This document shows, in pieces, positions 1 through 6,288 of a stretch of 64,000 bases of DNA. The notes under the pieces are model-generated. The model was not told the origin of the DNA and made no database searches. It saw only the letters and a list, made by a program, of their open reading frames with translations. A program made the translations under genes and the position numbers. How positions within the stretch are numbered: the first letter of the stretch is position 1; each line of letters begins with the position of its first letter. Source of the stretch: Alistipes sp. (GTDB lineage: Bacteria; Bacteroidota; Bacteroidia; Bacteroidales; Rikenellaceae); NCBI GenBank assembly GCA_017465605.1, contig JAFTVW010000007.1:124001-188000 (forward strand), in the 5' to 3' direction.

Positions 1-1
1 C

Positions 2-274
2 TATCCTGCATACTTCGCATCGAAGAACAAAATCGAGCTCACACCGGCTATCGATGTAGATAAAGTATTACTTGAAATGAAGGGTCGTTATGCTGGTGAA
101 AATGTGAACGATATAGATGGTGTAAAAATCGATTTCCCTGCTAATTGGGTACACCTTCGCAAGTCGAATACCGAGCCAATTATTCGTGTCTATACCGAGG
201 CTAAATCAGCCGCCGAGGCCGATGCTTTGGCACAGCGTTTTATTGGCGAAATCAAGGAAATTTGCGGCCTATAA
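2..274 (+). CDS. glmM: Phosphoglucosamine mutase, C-terminal end (partial)
   Basis: This is the last 90 codons of a hexose-phosphate mutase of the alpha-D-phosphohexomutase superfamily, cut by the left edge of the window. The visible part carries the phosphate-binding loop of domain 4, seen as WVHLRKSNTEPIIRVYTEA. That loop, R-x-SNTEP, grips the phosphate of the sugar substrate. GlmM converts glucosamine-6-phosphate to glucosamine-1-phosphate for peptidoglycan and LPS synthesis. A phosphomannomutase cannot be excluded because the catalytic serine and sugar-binding loop lie outside the window. The superfamily call is firm and the substrate is inferred from the resemblance to Bacteroidales GlmM tails. 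Confidence 0.75.
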   Translation, partial: YPAYFASKNKIELTPAIDVDKVLLEMKGRYAGENVNDIDGVKIDFPANWVHLRKSNTEPIIRVYTEAKSAAEADALAQRFIGEIKEICGL

Positions 275-322
275 TTTTCGCCTGCCGAACTGCAATTTGA
301 ACACCTAAAATGATATTAAAAT

Positions 323-1687
323 ATGGAAAAAGTACAGAGTTATATTGATAGCAATAAAGAACAATTTTTGGAGGAGTTGTTCGAGCTTTTGCGCATTCCT
401 TCAATCAGCGCACAGTCGGAGCATAAGGAGGATATGGTTAAGTGCGCCGAGTGGTTGGCTACGTCGCTCGTTAAGGCTGGTGCCGACCGTGCCGAGGTGA
501 TGCCAACCGATGGCAATCCCGTTGTATATGCCGAGAAGATTGTTGACCCAGCGGCCAAGACAGTATTGGTGTATGGTCACTACGACGTAATGCCTGTTGA
601 CCCTCGTGCAGAGTGGAACACCGAGCCCTTTGAGCCAGTTGTTAAAGATGGTCGTATTTGGGGACGTGGAGCAGATGACGACAAGGGTCAGCTCTTTATG
701 CACGCCAAGGCATTCGAGGCTATGTGTGCGACAGATTCACTCCCCTGCAACGTGAAGTTTATGTTGGAGGGCGAAGAGGAGATTGGTTCTCCAAGCCTCT
801 ATAAGTTCTGCGAGGAGCAGAAGGAGTTGTTGAAGGCCGATATTATATTGGTATCGGATACCTCAATGATTTCGATGGATACCCCATCTATCACTTGCGG
901 TTTGCGTGGCTTGACTTATATGGAGGTCGAAGTTGTTGGTCCTAATAAGGACTTACATTCAGGATTGTTTGGCGGTGCTGTTGCCAATCCTGCAAACGTT
1001 TTGACTCGTCTGGTTTCATCATTGGTCGATGATAACGGCCGCGTGACTATTCCCGGATTCTATGATGATGTACGCGAGCTAACCGAGGCTGAGCGTAAAG
1101 CATTCAACGAAGCTCCATTCTCGTTGGAGGATTACAAGAAGGCACTCGACATTGACGATGTGGAGGGCGAGGCAGGCTACACCACTATTGAGCGTACAGG
1201 CGTACGTCCATCACTCGACGTGAACGGTATTTGGGGCGGTTATATCCAAGAGGGAACAAAGACCGTTATCCCATCACGCGCATCTGCAAAGATTTCTATG
1301 CGTTTAGTTCCTAATCAAGATTTTGTGAAGATTGGTGAGTTGTTCGAGAAGCATTTCCGCGCAATTGCCCCTAAGAGTGTAAAGGTGAATGTTAAGTTCT
1401 TGCACGGTGGTGCACCTTACGTTTCACCAACCGATATGGCTGCATATCAGGCAGCCGAGAAGGCTATTGAGGACACCTTTGGTAAGAAACCATTACCATT
1501 CTATTCTGGTGGTTCAATTCCAATCATCAGCGGATTTGAGCGCATCTTGGGTATAAAGTCAATACTTATTGGATTTGGTTTGTCGGAAGACGCAATCCAC
1601 TCTCCAAACGAAAGTTATGGTTTAGACCAATTCGATAAGGGCGTAAGAACAATACCTTTGTTCTACAAATATTTTGCAGAGATGTAA
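323..1687 (+). CDS. M20-family zinc dipeptidase
   Basis: A cytoplasmic metallopeptidase of 454 residues, the usual length for the M20 dipeptidase/CNDP-like group. It should hydrolyse dipeptides or short peptides using two zinc ions. The metal-binding motifs are visible: YGHYDVMPVDP at about residue 84 (His86, Asp88), GRGADDDKGQ at 114-123, and the catalytic glutamates in EGEEEIGS at about 149. There is no signal peptide. The gene starts 48 bases after the glmM end and may be cotranscribed with it. A strong hairpin terminator at 1710-1751 closes the unit. The family is sure; the exact peptide substrate is not visible. Confidence 0.88.
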   Translation: MEKVQSYIDSNKEQFLEELFELLRIPSISAQSEHKEDMVKCAEWLATSLVKAGADRAEVMPTDGNPVVYAEKIVDPAAKTVLVYGHYDVMPVDPRAEWNTEPFEPVVKDGRIWGRGADDDKGQLFMHAKAFEAMCATDSLPCNVKFMLEGEEEIGSPSLYKFCEEQKELLKADIILVSDTSMISMDTPSITCGLRGLTYMEVEVVGPNKDLHSGLFGGAVANPANVLTRLVSSLVDDNGRVTIPGFYDDVRELTEAERKAFNEAPFSLEDYKKALDIDDVEGEAGYTTIERTGVRPSLDVNGIWGGYIQEGTKTVIPSRASAKISMRLVPNQDFVKIGELFEKHFRAIAPKSVKVNVKFLHGGAPYVSPTDMAAYQAAEKAIEDTFGKKPLPFYSGGSIPIISGFERILGIKSILIGFGLSEDAIHSPNESYGLDQFDKGVRTIPLFYKYFAEM

Positions 1688-1709
1688 ACAACGTCTGCTG
1701 AGAAGTGAT

Positions 1710-1751
1710 TTGGGGTTGACGGACAAACTTGCCTGTCAACCCCAATTTTTT
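1710..1751 (+). terminator. Intrinsic terminator after the M20 dipeptidase
   Basis: Stem TTGGGGTTGAC (1710-1720) pairs with GTCAACCCCAA (1735-1745) and is followed by six T. The loop holds GACAAACTTG, the same core found inside the palindromes at 19525, 24054 and 42280. Confidence 0.85.
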
Positions 1752-1794
1752 GGCCTAATAATTTTTTCAATTACGCCCCTTGCAAGCAATCATA

Positions 1795-1824
1795 CAAAAA
1801 CACCCTTGCCGTTTGGCAAGGGTG
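1795..1824 (-). terminator. Intrinsic terminator of the BlaI-type gene
   Basis: Stem CACCCTTGCC (1801-1810), loop gttt, arm GGCAAGGGTG (1815-1824). Read on the minus strand the hairpin is followed by a run of five T (1796-1800), so it ends the leftward gene at 1888-2262. Confidence 0.8.
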
Positions 1825-1887
1825 AAATTTGCTGTTTTACTACCTCACTCTTTCGTAAAGGCAGCTAAAACAGGAACTTAGAGGAAG

Positions 1888-2262
1888 CTACTTCTTCAAG
1901 TTGCTAACAACATTAGCCATAGCCTCTATCTCCTCAGCAGAAATATCCTCACGCTCAGTGTAATATTCCAACATCTTAGAGATTGAGCCCTCGAAATAGT
2001 TGCTAATCATACTATCAACAACAACCTTTGCATACTCGGTTCTCTTGACAACAGGAATAAAGACATAGCTTTTACCCATCTGATAGTGGTCAACAAAACC
2101 CTTATTCTCCAACAATTTGATAAAAGTTGCAACAGTCGTATATTTAGGCTTTGGATCAGCCATATTCTCAACGATGTCGTTTACTGTTGCCTCCTTCAAG
2201 TTCCAAATGTGGTGCATTACTTCCTCTTCACCTCTGGTGAGTTCTCCTTTTTTTCTTCTCAT
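1888..2262 (-). CDS. BlaI/MecI-family transcriptional repressor
   Basis: A 124-residue winged-helix DNA-binding protein of the BlaI/MecI (penicillinase repressor) family. The N-terminal half shows the typical helix-turn-helix pattern: LTRGEEEVMHHIW, then VNDIVENM, YTTVATFIKLLENKGFV and a basic wing. The C-terminal half is the short helical dimerisation region. In beta-lactam resistance systems such repressors are cleaved by a BlaR1/MecR1 membrane sensor-protease. No such gene and no beta-lactamase lie next to it here, so it is an orphan that may act as a simple regulator. It has its own promoter (2345-2376) and terminator. Confidence 0.88.
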   Translation of the reverse strand: MRRKKGELTRGEEEVMHHIWNLKEATVNDIVENMADPKPKYTTVATFIKLLENKGFVDHYQMGKSYVFIPVVKRTEYAKVVVDSMISNYFEGSISKMLEYYTEREDISAEEIEAMANVVSNLKK

Positions 2263-2344
2263 ACCGGTAATATTAATTATGTTTACAATAAAAAAATGTG
2301 TTGCTTCTGTTTACTTGTTATCAATTTAGCATTGAATTATATTA

Positions 2345-2376
2345 CAAATATAGTTTTATAGTTTAAGATTGTCAAG
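2345..2376 (-). promoter_or_regulatory. Bacteroidota-type promoter for the BlaI-family gene
   Basis: On the minus strand CTTG (2373-2376), a 20-base spacer and TATATTTG (2345-2352), matching TAnnTTTG. Predicted transcription starts about 75 bases before the start codon, leaving a leader where autoregulation could act. The rest of the 327-base gap 2263-2589 is AT-rich and holds this promoter and the HAD promoter; I see nothing else in it. Confidence 0.55.
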
Positions 2377-2552
2377 TTTTTTGGTGATTTTTTTTCGAAA
2401 ATATGTTCTTTTTTTCGATTTTTGGCTCCGAAAGAGTCATTTTCAAGGAATTTCACCGCTAAAACGAATCAAAATCCCCGCTAATTTTTTTTGTTTCTCA
2501 CCTATCTTTCATTCGCACTTCACCTTTCGAAGCAGAGTTTCTTGTACGATAA

Positions 2553-2584
2553 TTTGCGATTCTAATGAGCAATCCGTATCTTTG
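2553..2584 (+). promoter_or_regulatory. Canonical Bacteroidota promoter giving a leaderless mRNA
   Basis: TTTG (2553-2556), exactly 20 bases, then TATCTTTG (2577-2584). The ATG of the next gene is at 2590, only five bases beyond the -7 element, so transcription should begin at or next to the start codon. Confidence 0.75.
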
Positions 2585-2589
2585 TAGAT

Positions 2590-3177
2590 ATGAAGAATAT
2601 TGTTTTTGACCTCGGACGAGTGGTCTTTGCCCAGAATCCAAACAAAAGTAGTGAAGAGTTTAAGCGTTTCTTTTCATATGTTGCCCAATCGCCTATGCCG
2701 CAATTTTGGGTTGACTACGATATGGGAGTATCGAGTTTCGATAAAGTCATAAGCGATTTGAGCGCATTCCGAGGTGTAGAGGAGGAATACACCCGCAGTA
2801 TGATTCTCGCATCAATCTCTCGTCAAGAGACCATTGCTCCAACTGCTGCTCTGATTCGTGATTTGAAGGCCGCAGGTTATAAACTATATGTACTTTCAAA
2901 TATGTCGCGCGAGTTTATCAACTATTTGCGCCAGCAACCTGTCTATGAGAATTTCGATGGGGAAGTTGTTTCGTGCGAAGAGGGCGTGGTTAAACCAATG
3001 AGACAAATTTACGATATTCTTATCGAGCGATATGGGTTAGATGTTTCGCAGACGATGTTTATTGACGATAGAATCGAGAATGTCGAAGTGGCCGAGAAGT
3101 GTGGCATTACTCCATTTCATTTCAATCGTGATGATGCAGAGAGCAGTTGCGCAAAGCTAAGAGAAATTTTATTGTAG
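2590..3177 (+). CDS. HAD-superfamily hydrolase (YihX-like)
   Basis: A 195-residue cytoplasmic phosphatase-type HAD protein. Motif I is VFDLGRVVF at residues 4-12, where the second aspartate of DxD is replaced by glycine, as in many haloacid-dehalogenase-like members. Motif II is LYVLSNMS, the motif III lysine is in VVKPMRQIYD, and motif IV is MFIDDRIENVEVAEKCG. The cap domain is a small helical insert at about residues 15-85. The substrate is probably a small phosphorylated metabolite but cannot be read from the sequence. It is a single-gene unit, convergent with umuC. Confidence 0.85.
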   Translation: MKNIVFDLGRVVFAQNPNKSSEEFKRFFSYVAQSPMPQFWVDYDMGVSSFDKVISDLSAFRGVEEEYTRSMILASISRQETIAPTAALIRDLKAAGYKLYVLSNMSREFINYLRQQPVYENFDGEVVSCEEGVVKPMRQIYDILIERYGLDVSQTMFIDDRIENVEVAEKCGITPFHFNRDDAESSCAKLREILL

Positions 3178-3257
3178 TAGTTTTCCCCACACAAATAATC
3201 ACCGATACAGCTACTAATATATCTACGTTGGTGCATATTAAATAATGTGGCACTACC

Positions 3258-4523
3258 CTACTTTACTTTAACGGTCGGTATATCGGCCCAATCGGTAGTA
3301 TAACGAGGTGAACGATGTTCGTGGCGCATTTTCACATCACTAAAACCCTGCGATGCAATAATCACAGAATCGCTCCCCATCGAATTGTTGATTTTGTCTA
3401 TGGCCTGCATAATCTTGCTATGACGTGTGCGATCAGAAGAATCGAACAGGCTGGCCTGCACGCTATCACGAGGAATAATCCCGGTGGCAATCACGCCCGC
3501 CTTTTTATATCCACAACCTCGCCTAAAAATATTCATCAAGGCTTTATTGGCCGCTTTGAGCATCACTATACTGCTGTCGGTCGCAGAATCAAATACCGCA
3601 ACCTCGCTACTTCCCTTATAGTTTGTCTCCTCCTCTTTGAAACGGTTTGTCCACGCAAAGACGTGCAACTGACCACACGCAGAGCCTTGTTTACGCAATT
3701 TGGCAGCCGTCATTGTTGTAAATTTGGCAACTTGCTCCGATAGCTCATCGAAATCATAAATCTCGCTGGCAAAACTTCGTGATGTGCAAATTGATTGCTT
3801 GGCTTGAAATCCATCTTCAAACTCTATACACACCTCCCCTCTCAGCTCACGCCAAGTTCTCACGCCGGTAATACCCATCAATGCCTGCACCCACTCCGAC
3901 GATAGTTGGGTAAAGTCGTAAGCTGTATTGATTCCGCAATCCGATAGCTTTCGGCGATAACGACGGCCAATACCCCACACATCACCAATGGGGAATTTTC
4001 GTAACACCTTTTCTATATCCTCGGGGCGATACATATAGCAGCCGCCTTTCAAGCGAGGATATTGTTTGCAGAGTTTCGATGCAATTTTAGCAAGTGTTTT
4101 TGTGGGTGCAATGCCAACTGACACAGGAATACCCGTATTATGAAGGCATCGACGCGAAATCTCTTTGGACAATGCATCATAATCAACATATGACATTCCC
4201 GATAAATCGATAAATGCTTCGTCGATGCTATATCGTTCGATTGAGGGAGCAAATTCAAGCAATGTTTGTTGAACTCGTCGTGACATATCGCCATAGAGTG
4301 CCATATTCCCCGAAAAGACTGCTACTTTATGACGATTTACAATATCACGAATCTTGAAAAGTGGCGCACCCATATCAATACCGAGAGCCTTCGCTTCGTT
4401 ACTTCGAGCAATTGCGCAGCCGTCGTTGTTCGACAACACGATTACAGGCCTTCGATTCAAATCGGGCCTAAAAACTCGCTCACACGAAACGAAGAAGTTG
4501 TTGCAGTCGGCAAGAGCATACAT
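3258..4523 (-). CDS. umuC: DNA polymerase V catalytic subunit (Y-family, UmuC)
   Basis: A 421-residue Y-family translesion polymerase. The catalytic carboxylates are visible: Asp6 in YALADCNNFF and Asp101-Glu102 in YSIDEAFIDLSG. Helix-hairpin-helix DNA-binding elements follow at about 175-215, then the little-finger domain. The ATG at 4523 was chosen because homology begins at MYALADCNNFF and it sits two bases after the umuD stop; a longer reading to 4634 would run into umuD. Together with umuD it should copy past damaged bases. The umuDC arrangement is complete, with no sign of decay. Confidence 0.93.
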   Translation of the reverse strand: MYALADCNNFFVSCERVFRPDLNRRPVIVLSNNDGCAIARSNEAKALGIDMGAPLFKIRDIVNRHKVAVFSGNMALYGDMSRRVQQTLLEFAPSIERYSIDEAFIDLSGMSYVDYDALSKEISRRCLHNTGIPVSVGIAPTKTLAKIASKLCKQYPRLKGGCYMYRPEDIEKVLRKFPIGDVWGIGRRYRRKLSDCGINTAYDFTQLSSEWVQALMGITGVRTWRELRGEVCIEFEDGFQAKQSICTSRSFASEIYDFDELSEQVAKFTTMTAAKLRKQGSACGQLHVFAWTNRFKEEETNYKGSSEVAVFDSATDSSIVMLKAANKALMNIFRRGCGYKKAGVIATGIIPRDSVQASLFDSSDRTRHSKIMQAIDKINNSMGSDSVIIASQGFSDVKMRHEHRSPRYTTDWADIPTVKVK

Positions 4524-4525
4524 CG

Positions 4526-4945
4526 TTATACCTTCTTTATTATATAGGTTACGATTCCCCAAACAGCAAATTCGTTCTCTGCTGTTACTCGGATAGGCGG
4601 ATATTTCTCGTTTGAGGGCATAAGCCACAAACAATCCTTGTCGCGACGAATTCGCTTTATGGTAAACTCTCCATCAACATAGCAGACTGCAATTGAGCCA
4701 TCTGTGGCTTCTAGGCTTTTATCAACCACAATTATATCGCCATCGTCGAAACTATCACCCACCATACTCACCCCACTCACTCTGAAATAGAACGTAGAGG
4801 CCGGGTGGCGAACAATCAATCGCATAAGATCCAACCTTTCGTGCGGAGTGTCATCGGCGGGACTTGGGAATCCAGCTTTCACCTCACCACACAACTCTAC
4901 CTCTTGCGCGTTGTACTCTATCTGATATGGTTCAAGTTTACTCAT
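4526..4945 (-). CDS. umuD: UmuD, self-cleaving S24 peptidase-like subunit of Pol V
   Basis: A 139-residue LexA/UmuD-type protein. The self-cleavage site is Ala24-Gly25 (EVKAGFPSP), the nucleophile is Ser60 (RVSGVSMVGDS) and the general base is Lys97 (EFTIKRI). These numbers equal those of E. coli UmuD (Cys24-Gly25, Ser60, Lys97). RecA-stimulated removal of the first 24 residues would give the active UmuD' partner of UmuC. It is the first gene of umuDC. The promoter region at 4960-4967 contains a partial dyad that could be a damage-response operator. Confidence 0.93.
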   Translation of the reverse strand: MSKLEPYQIEYNAQEVELCGEVKAGFPSPADDTPHERLDLMRLIVRHPASTFYFRVSGVSMVGDSFDDGDIIVVDKSLEATDGSIAVCYVDGEFTIKRIRRDKDCLWLMPSNEKYPPIRVTAENEFAVWGIVTYIIKKV

Positions 4946-4946
4946 A

Positions 4947-4973
4947 ATTCTTGTTTTTGCAAAGATAAGAAAT
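4947..4973 (-). promoter_or_regulatory. umuDC promoter -7 element inside an imperfect dyad
   Basis: TATCTTTG on the minus strand (4960-4967) fits TAnnTTTG and lies about 15 bases before the umuD start. It is flanked by an imperfect inverted repeat, AATTCTT on one side and AAGAAATT on the other, a plausible place for a LexA-like repressor. No convincing TTTG was seen at the right distance, and no LexA gene is in the window to test against. Confidence 0.4.
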
Positions 4974-5182
4974 TACACCGAAATCCAAGATTCAAACTTA
5001 TATAATCTCAAAACAATTTATCAAGCCTTGTCAATACATTCCAAACGATAGTAGGTGATTATTTTGACGATAAAATAGACGATATTTTTCCTGCTCACTT
5101 GCCTAATCAATTAATAATCGCTATCTTCGCAACATATAGCAGACTATTTTATAGCAAATTTCAATCTAAAAAGTATAATATT

Positions 5183-5620
5183 ATGGGATTTTTGAAAGAA
5201 TTTAAGGAGTTTGCCGTTAAAGGTAACGTGATGGATATGGCAGTCGGTGTCATCATCGGTGGTGCTTTCGGTAAAATCGTAACATCGTTGGTTAACGATG
5301 TTATTATGCCTCCAATCGGCCTGATTGTAGGTGGTGTTGACTTTTCCGAGTTGAAGCTCACACTCAAACAGCAGGTTTTAGATGCTGCTGGCGCAGTAGT
5401 CACTCCTGCCGTTACTTGGAACTACGGTGCATTTGTTCAGCAGATTGTTGATTTTACCATTTTGGCATTCTGCGTATTCCTTATGGTTAAGATTATGAAC
5501 TCCATCAACAAGAAGAAGGCTGAGCCTGCACCTGCACCCGCACCTGCTCCCGAGCCAGAGCCTACTAAGGAGGAGTTGTTGCTTGCTGAGATTCGTGACC
5601 TTTTGAAGGAGAAGAAATAA
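5183..5620 (+). CDS. mscL: Large-conductance mechanosensitive channel MscL
   Basis: A 145-residue inner-membrane channel that opens under membrane tension to release solutes during osmotic downshock. The signature [20 protein letters not shown] starts at about residue 13 and forms the pore-lining first helix. The second membrane helix is at about 85-105 ([14 protein letters not shown]). The C-terminal bundle [14 protein letters not shown] is preceded by an Ala-Pro/Glu-Pro linker of about 12 residues. The ATG at 5183 begins the conserved [10 protein letters not shown]; upstream in-frame codons are not conserved. A possible promoter is CTTG at 5098-5101 and TATCTTCG at 5122-5129. Confidence 0.95.
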   Translation: MGFLKEFKEFAVKGNVMDMAVGVIIGGAFGKIVTSLVNDVIMPPIGLIVGGVDFSELKLTLKQQVLDAAGAVVTPAVTWNYGAFVQQIVDFTILAFCVFLMVKIMNSINKKKAEPAPAPAPAPEPEPTKEELLLAEIRDLLKEKK

Positions 5621-5641
5621 TTTTCAACAAAACAAACAAAT

Positions 5642-5685
5642 AATCCCAAAAACTATATTCAAGTTTTTGGGATTATTCTTTTTAT
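5642..5685. terminator. Bidirectional terminator between mscL and the convergent gene
   Basis: Stem AATCCCAAAAACT pairs with AGTTTTTGGGATT around a short loop and is followed by a T-rich tail. It sits between convergent genes and has A/T runs on both sides. Confidence 0.8.
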
Positions 5686-6159
5686 TTACTCTTCCATCGA
5701 ATTAATCTTCTGCCCAACTATTCGGGCTGCCGCAGCCACATATTCAGCACAAGGACGACGCTTGTAGTAACTTTCTGTTCGAGGTGATGGCGTTGGGTCA
5801 TCTTTCTGTTGGGCAAGTCCCAACAATTCACGACAAACTATAAATCCATTCTCCTTGCGGAAACTTTCGGCCAGCTCTTGAACTGCCGCATAATTATCCT
5901 TTTTACTCTGGGCATTTGTAGGGTCAAAATTTGGATATAGGAATCCTACCACGAGGCTCATTCCACTCACTGCACCACACACTTCTCTCAGACGGCCCAT
6001 ACCGCCTCCAAACGGAGATGCCACCATAGCGGCAGTCTGCTCATCAAGATTTGTAAAGTCCCGATAGGCAAGAAAAACAGATTGCGCACAATTATATCCC
6101 GACAAGAAAAACTCTTTGGCACGAGCAGCGCGTTCTTCAATATTAACTTTCATACTCAT
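5686..6159 (-). CDS. C_GCAxxG_C_C family redox protein
   Basis: A small cysteine-rich protein of about 157 residues. Family cysteines appear in order: GYNCAQSV, FGGGMGRLREVCGAVSGM (the GCAxxG-type motif), FIVCRELLG and RRPCAEYV. Such proteins are thought to bind a metal or Fe-S centre, and their role is not settled. The start at 6159 (MSMKVNIEE) was taken as the first ATG after the promoter; 6153 (MKVNIEE) is equally possible. No signal peptide is visible. It is divergent from the PEP-synthase-like gene and shares the palindromic promoter region at 6179-6227. Confidence 0.82.
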   Translation of the reverse strand: MSMKVNIEERAARAKEFFLSGYNCAQSVFLAYRDFTNLDEQTAAMVASPFGGGMGRLREVCGAVSGMSLVVGFLYPNFDPTNAQSKKDNYAAVQELAESFRKENGFIVCRELLGLAQQKDDPTPSPRTESYYKRRPCAEYVAAAARIVGQKINSMEE

Positions 6160-6178
6160 TATATAAGTGTTTACATAC

Positions 6179-6227
6179 GCAAAATTAATAATTTTGCAAT
6201 AATTATCAGCGAGATTTATTATCTTTG
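6179..6227. promoter_or_regulatory. Divergent promoter pair with a perfect 19-base palindrome
   Basis: GCAAAATTA-A-TAATTTTGC (6179-6197) is a perfect inverted repeat. Its left arm contains the minus-strand -7 element TAATTTTG (6180-6187) of the leftward gene, and its right arm supplies a TTTG (6193-6196). The rightward -7 element TATCTTTG is at 6220-6227, 23 bases on, slightly longer than the usual spacer. Confidence 0.5.
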
Positions 6228-6288
6228 TTGCATCGTGTGAGTTGTTACGTTGTTTGCACCTCTCACAAACCACAAAAATTATCGCACT

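Noticed and set aside
1888..2262. BlaI-type gene as evidence of a beta-lactam resistance locus
   Set aside because: No BlaR1/MecR1 or beta-lactamase gene is adjacent. The serine hydrolase at 33997 is far away and of the general esterase/AmpH-like group.
3258..4945. umuDC as a marker of an integrated plasmid or phage
   Set aside because: No integrase, attachment repeats or phage genes are near it, and flanking genes are ordinary chromosomal ones.
5527..5574. Short tandem repeats inside mscL that look like a microsatellite
   Set aside because: They encode the Ala-Pro/Glu-Pro linker common in MscL tails, stay in frame and are not a CRISPR or mobile feature.
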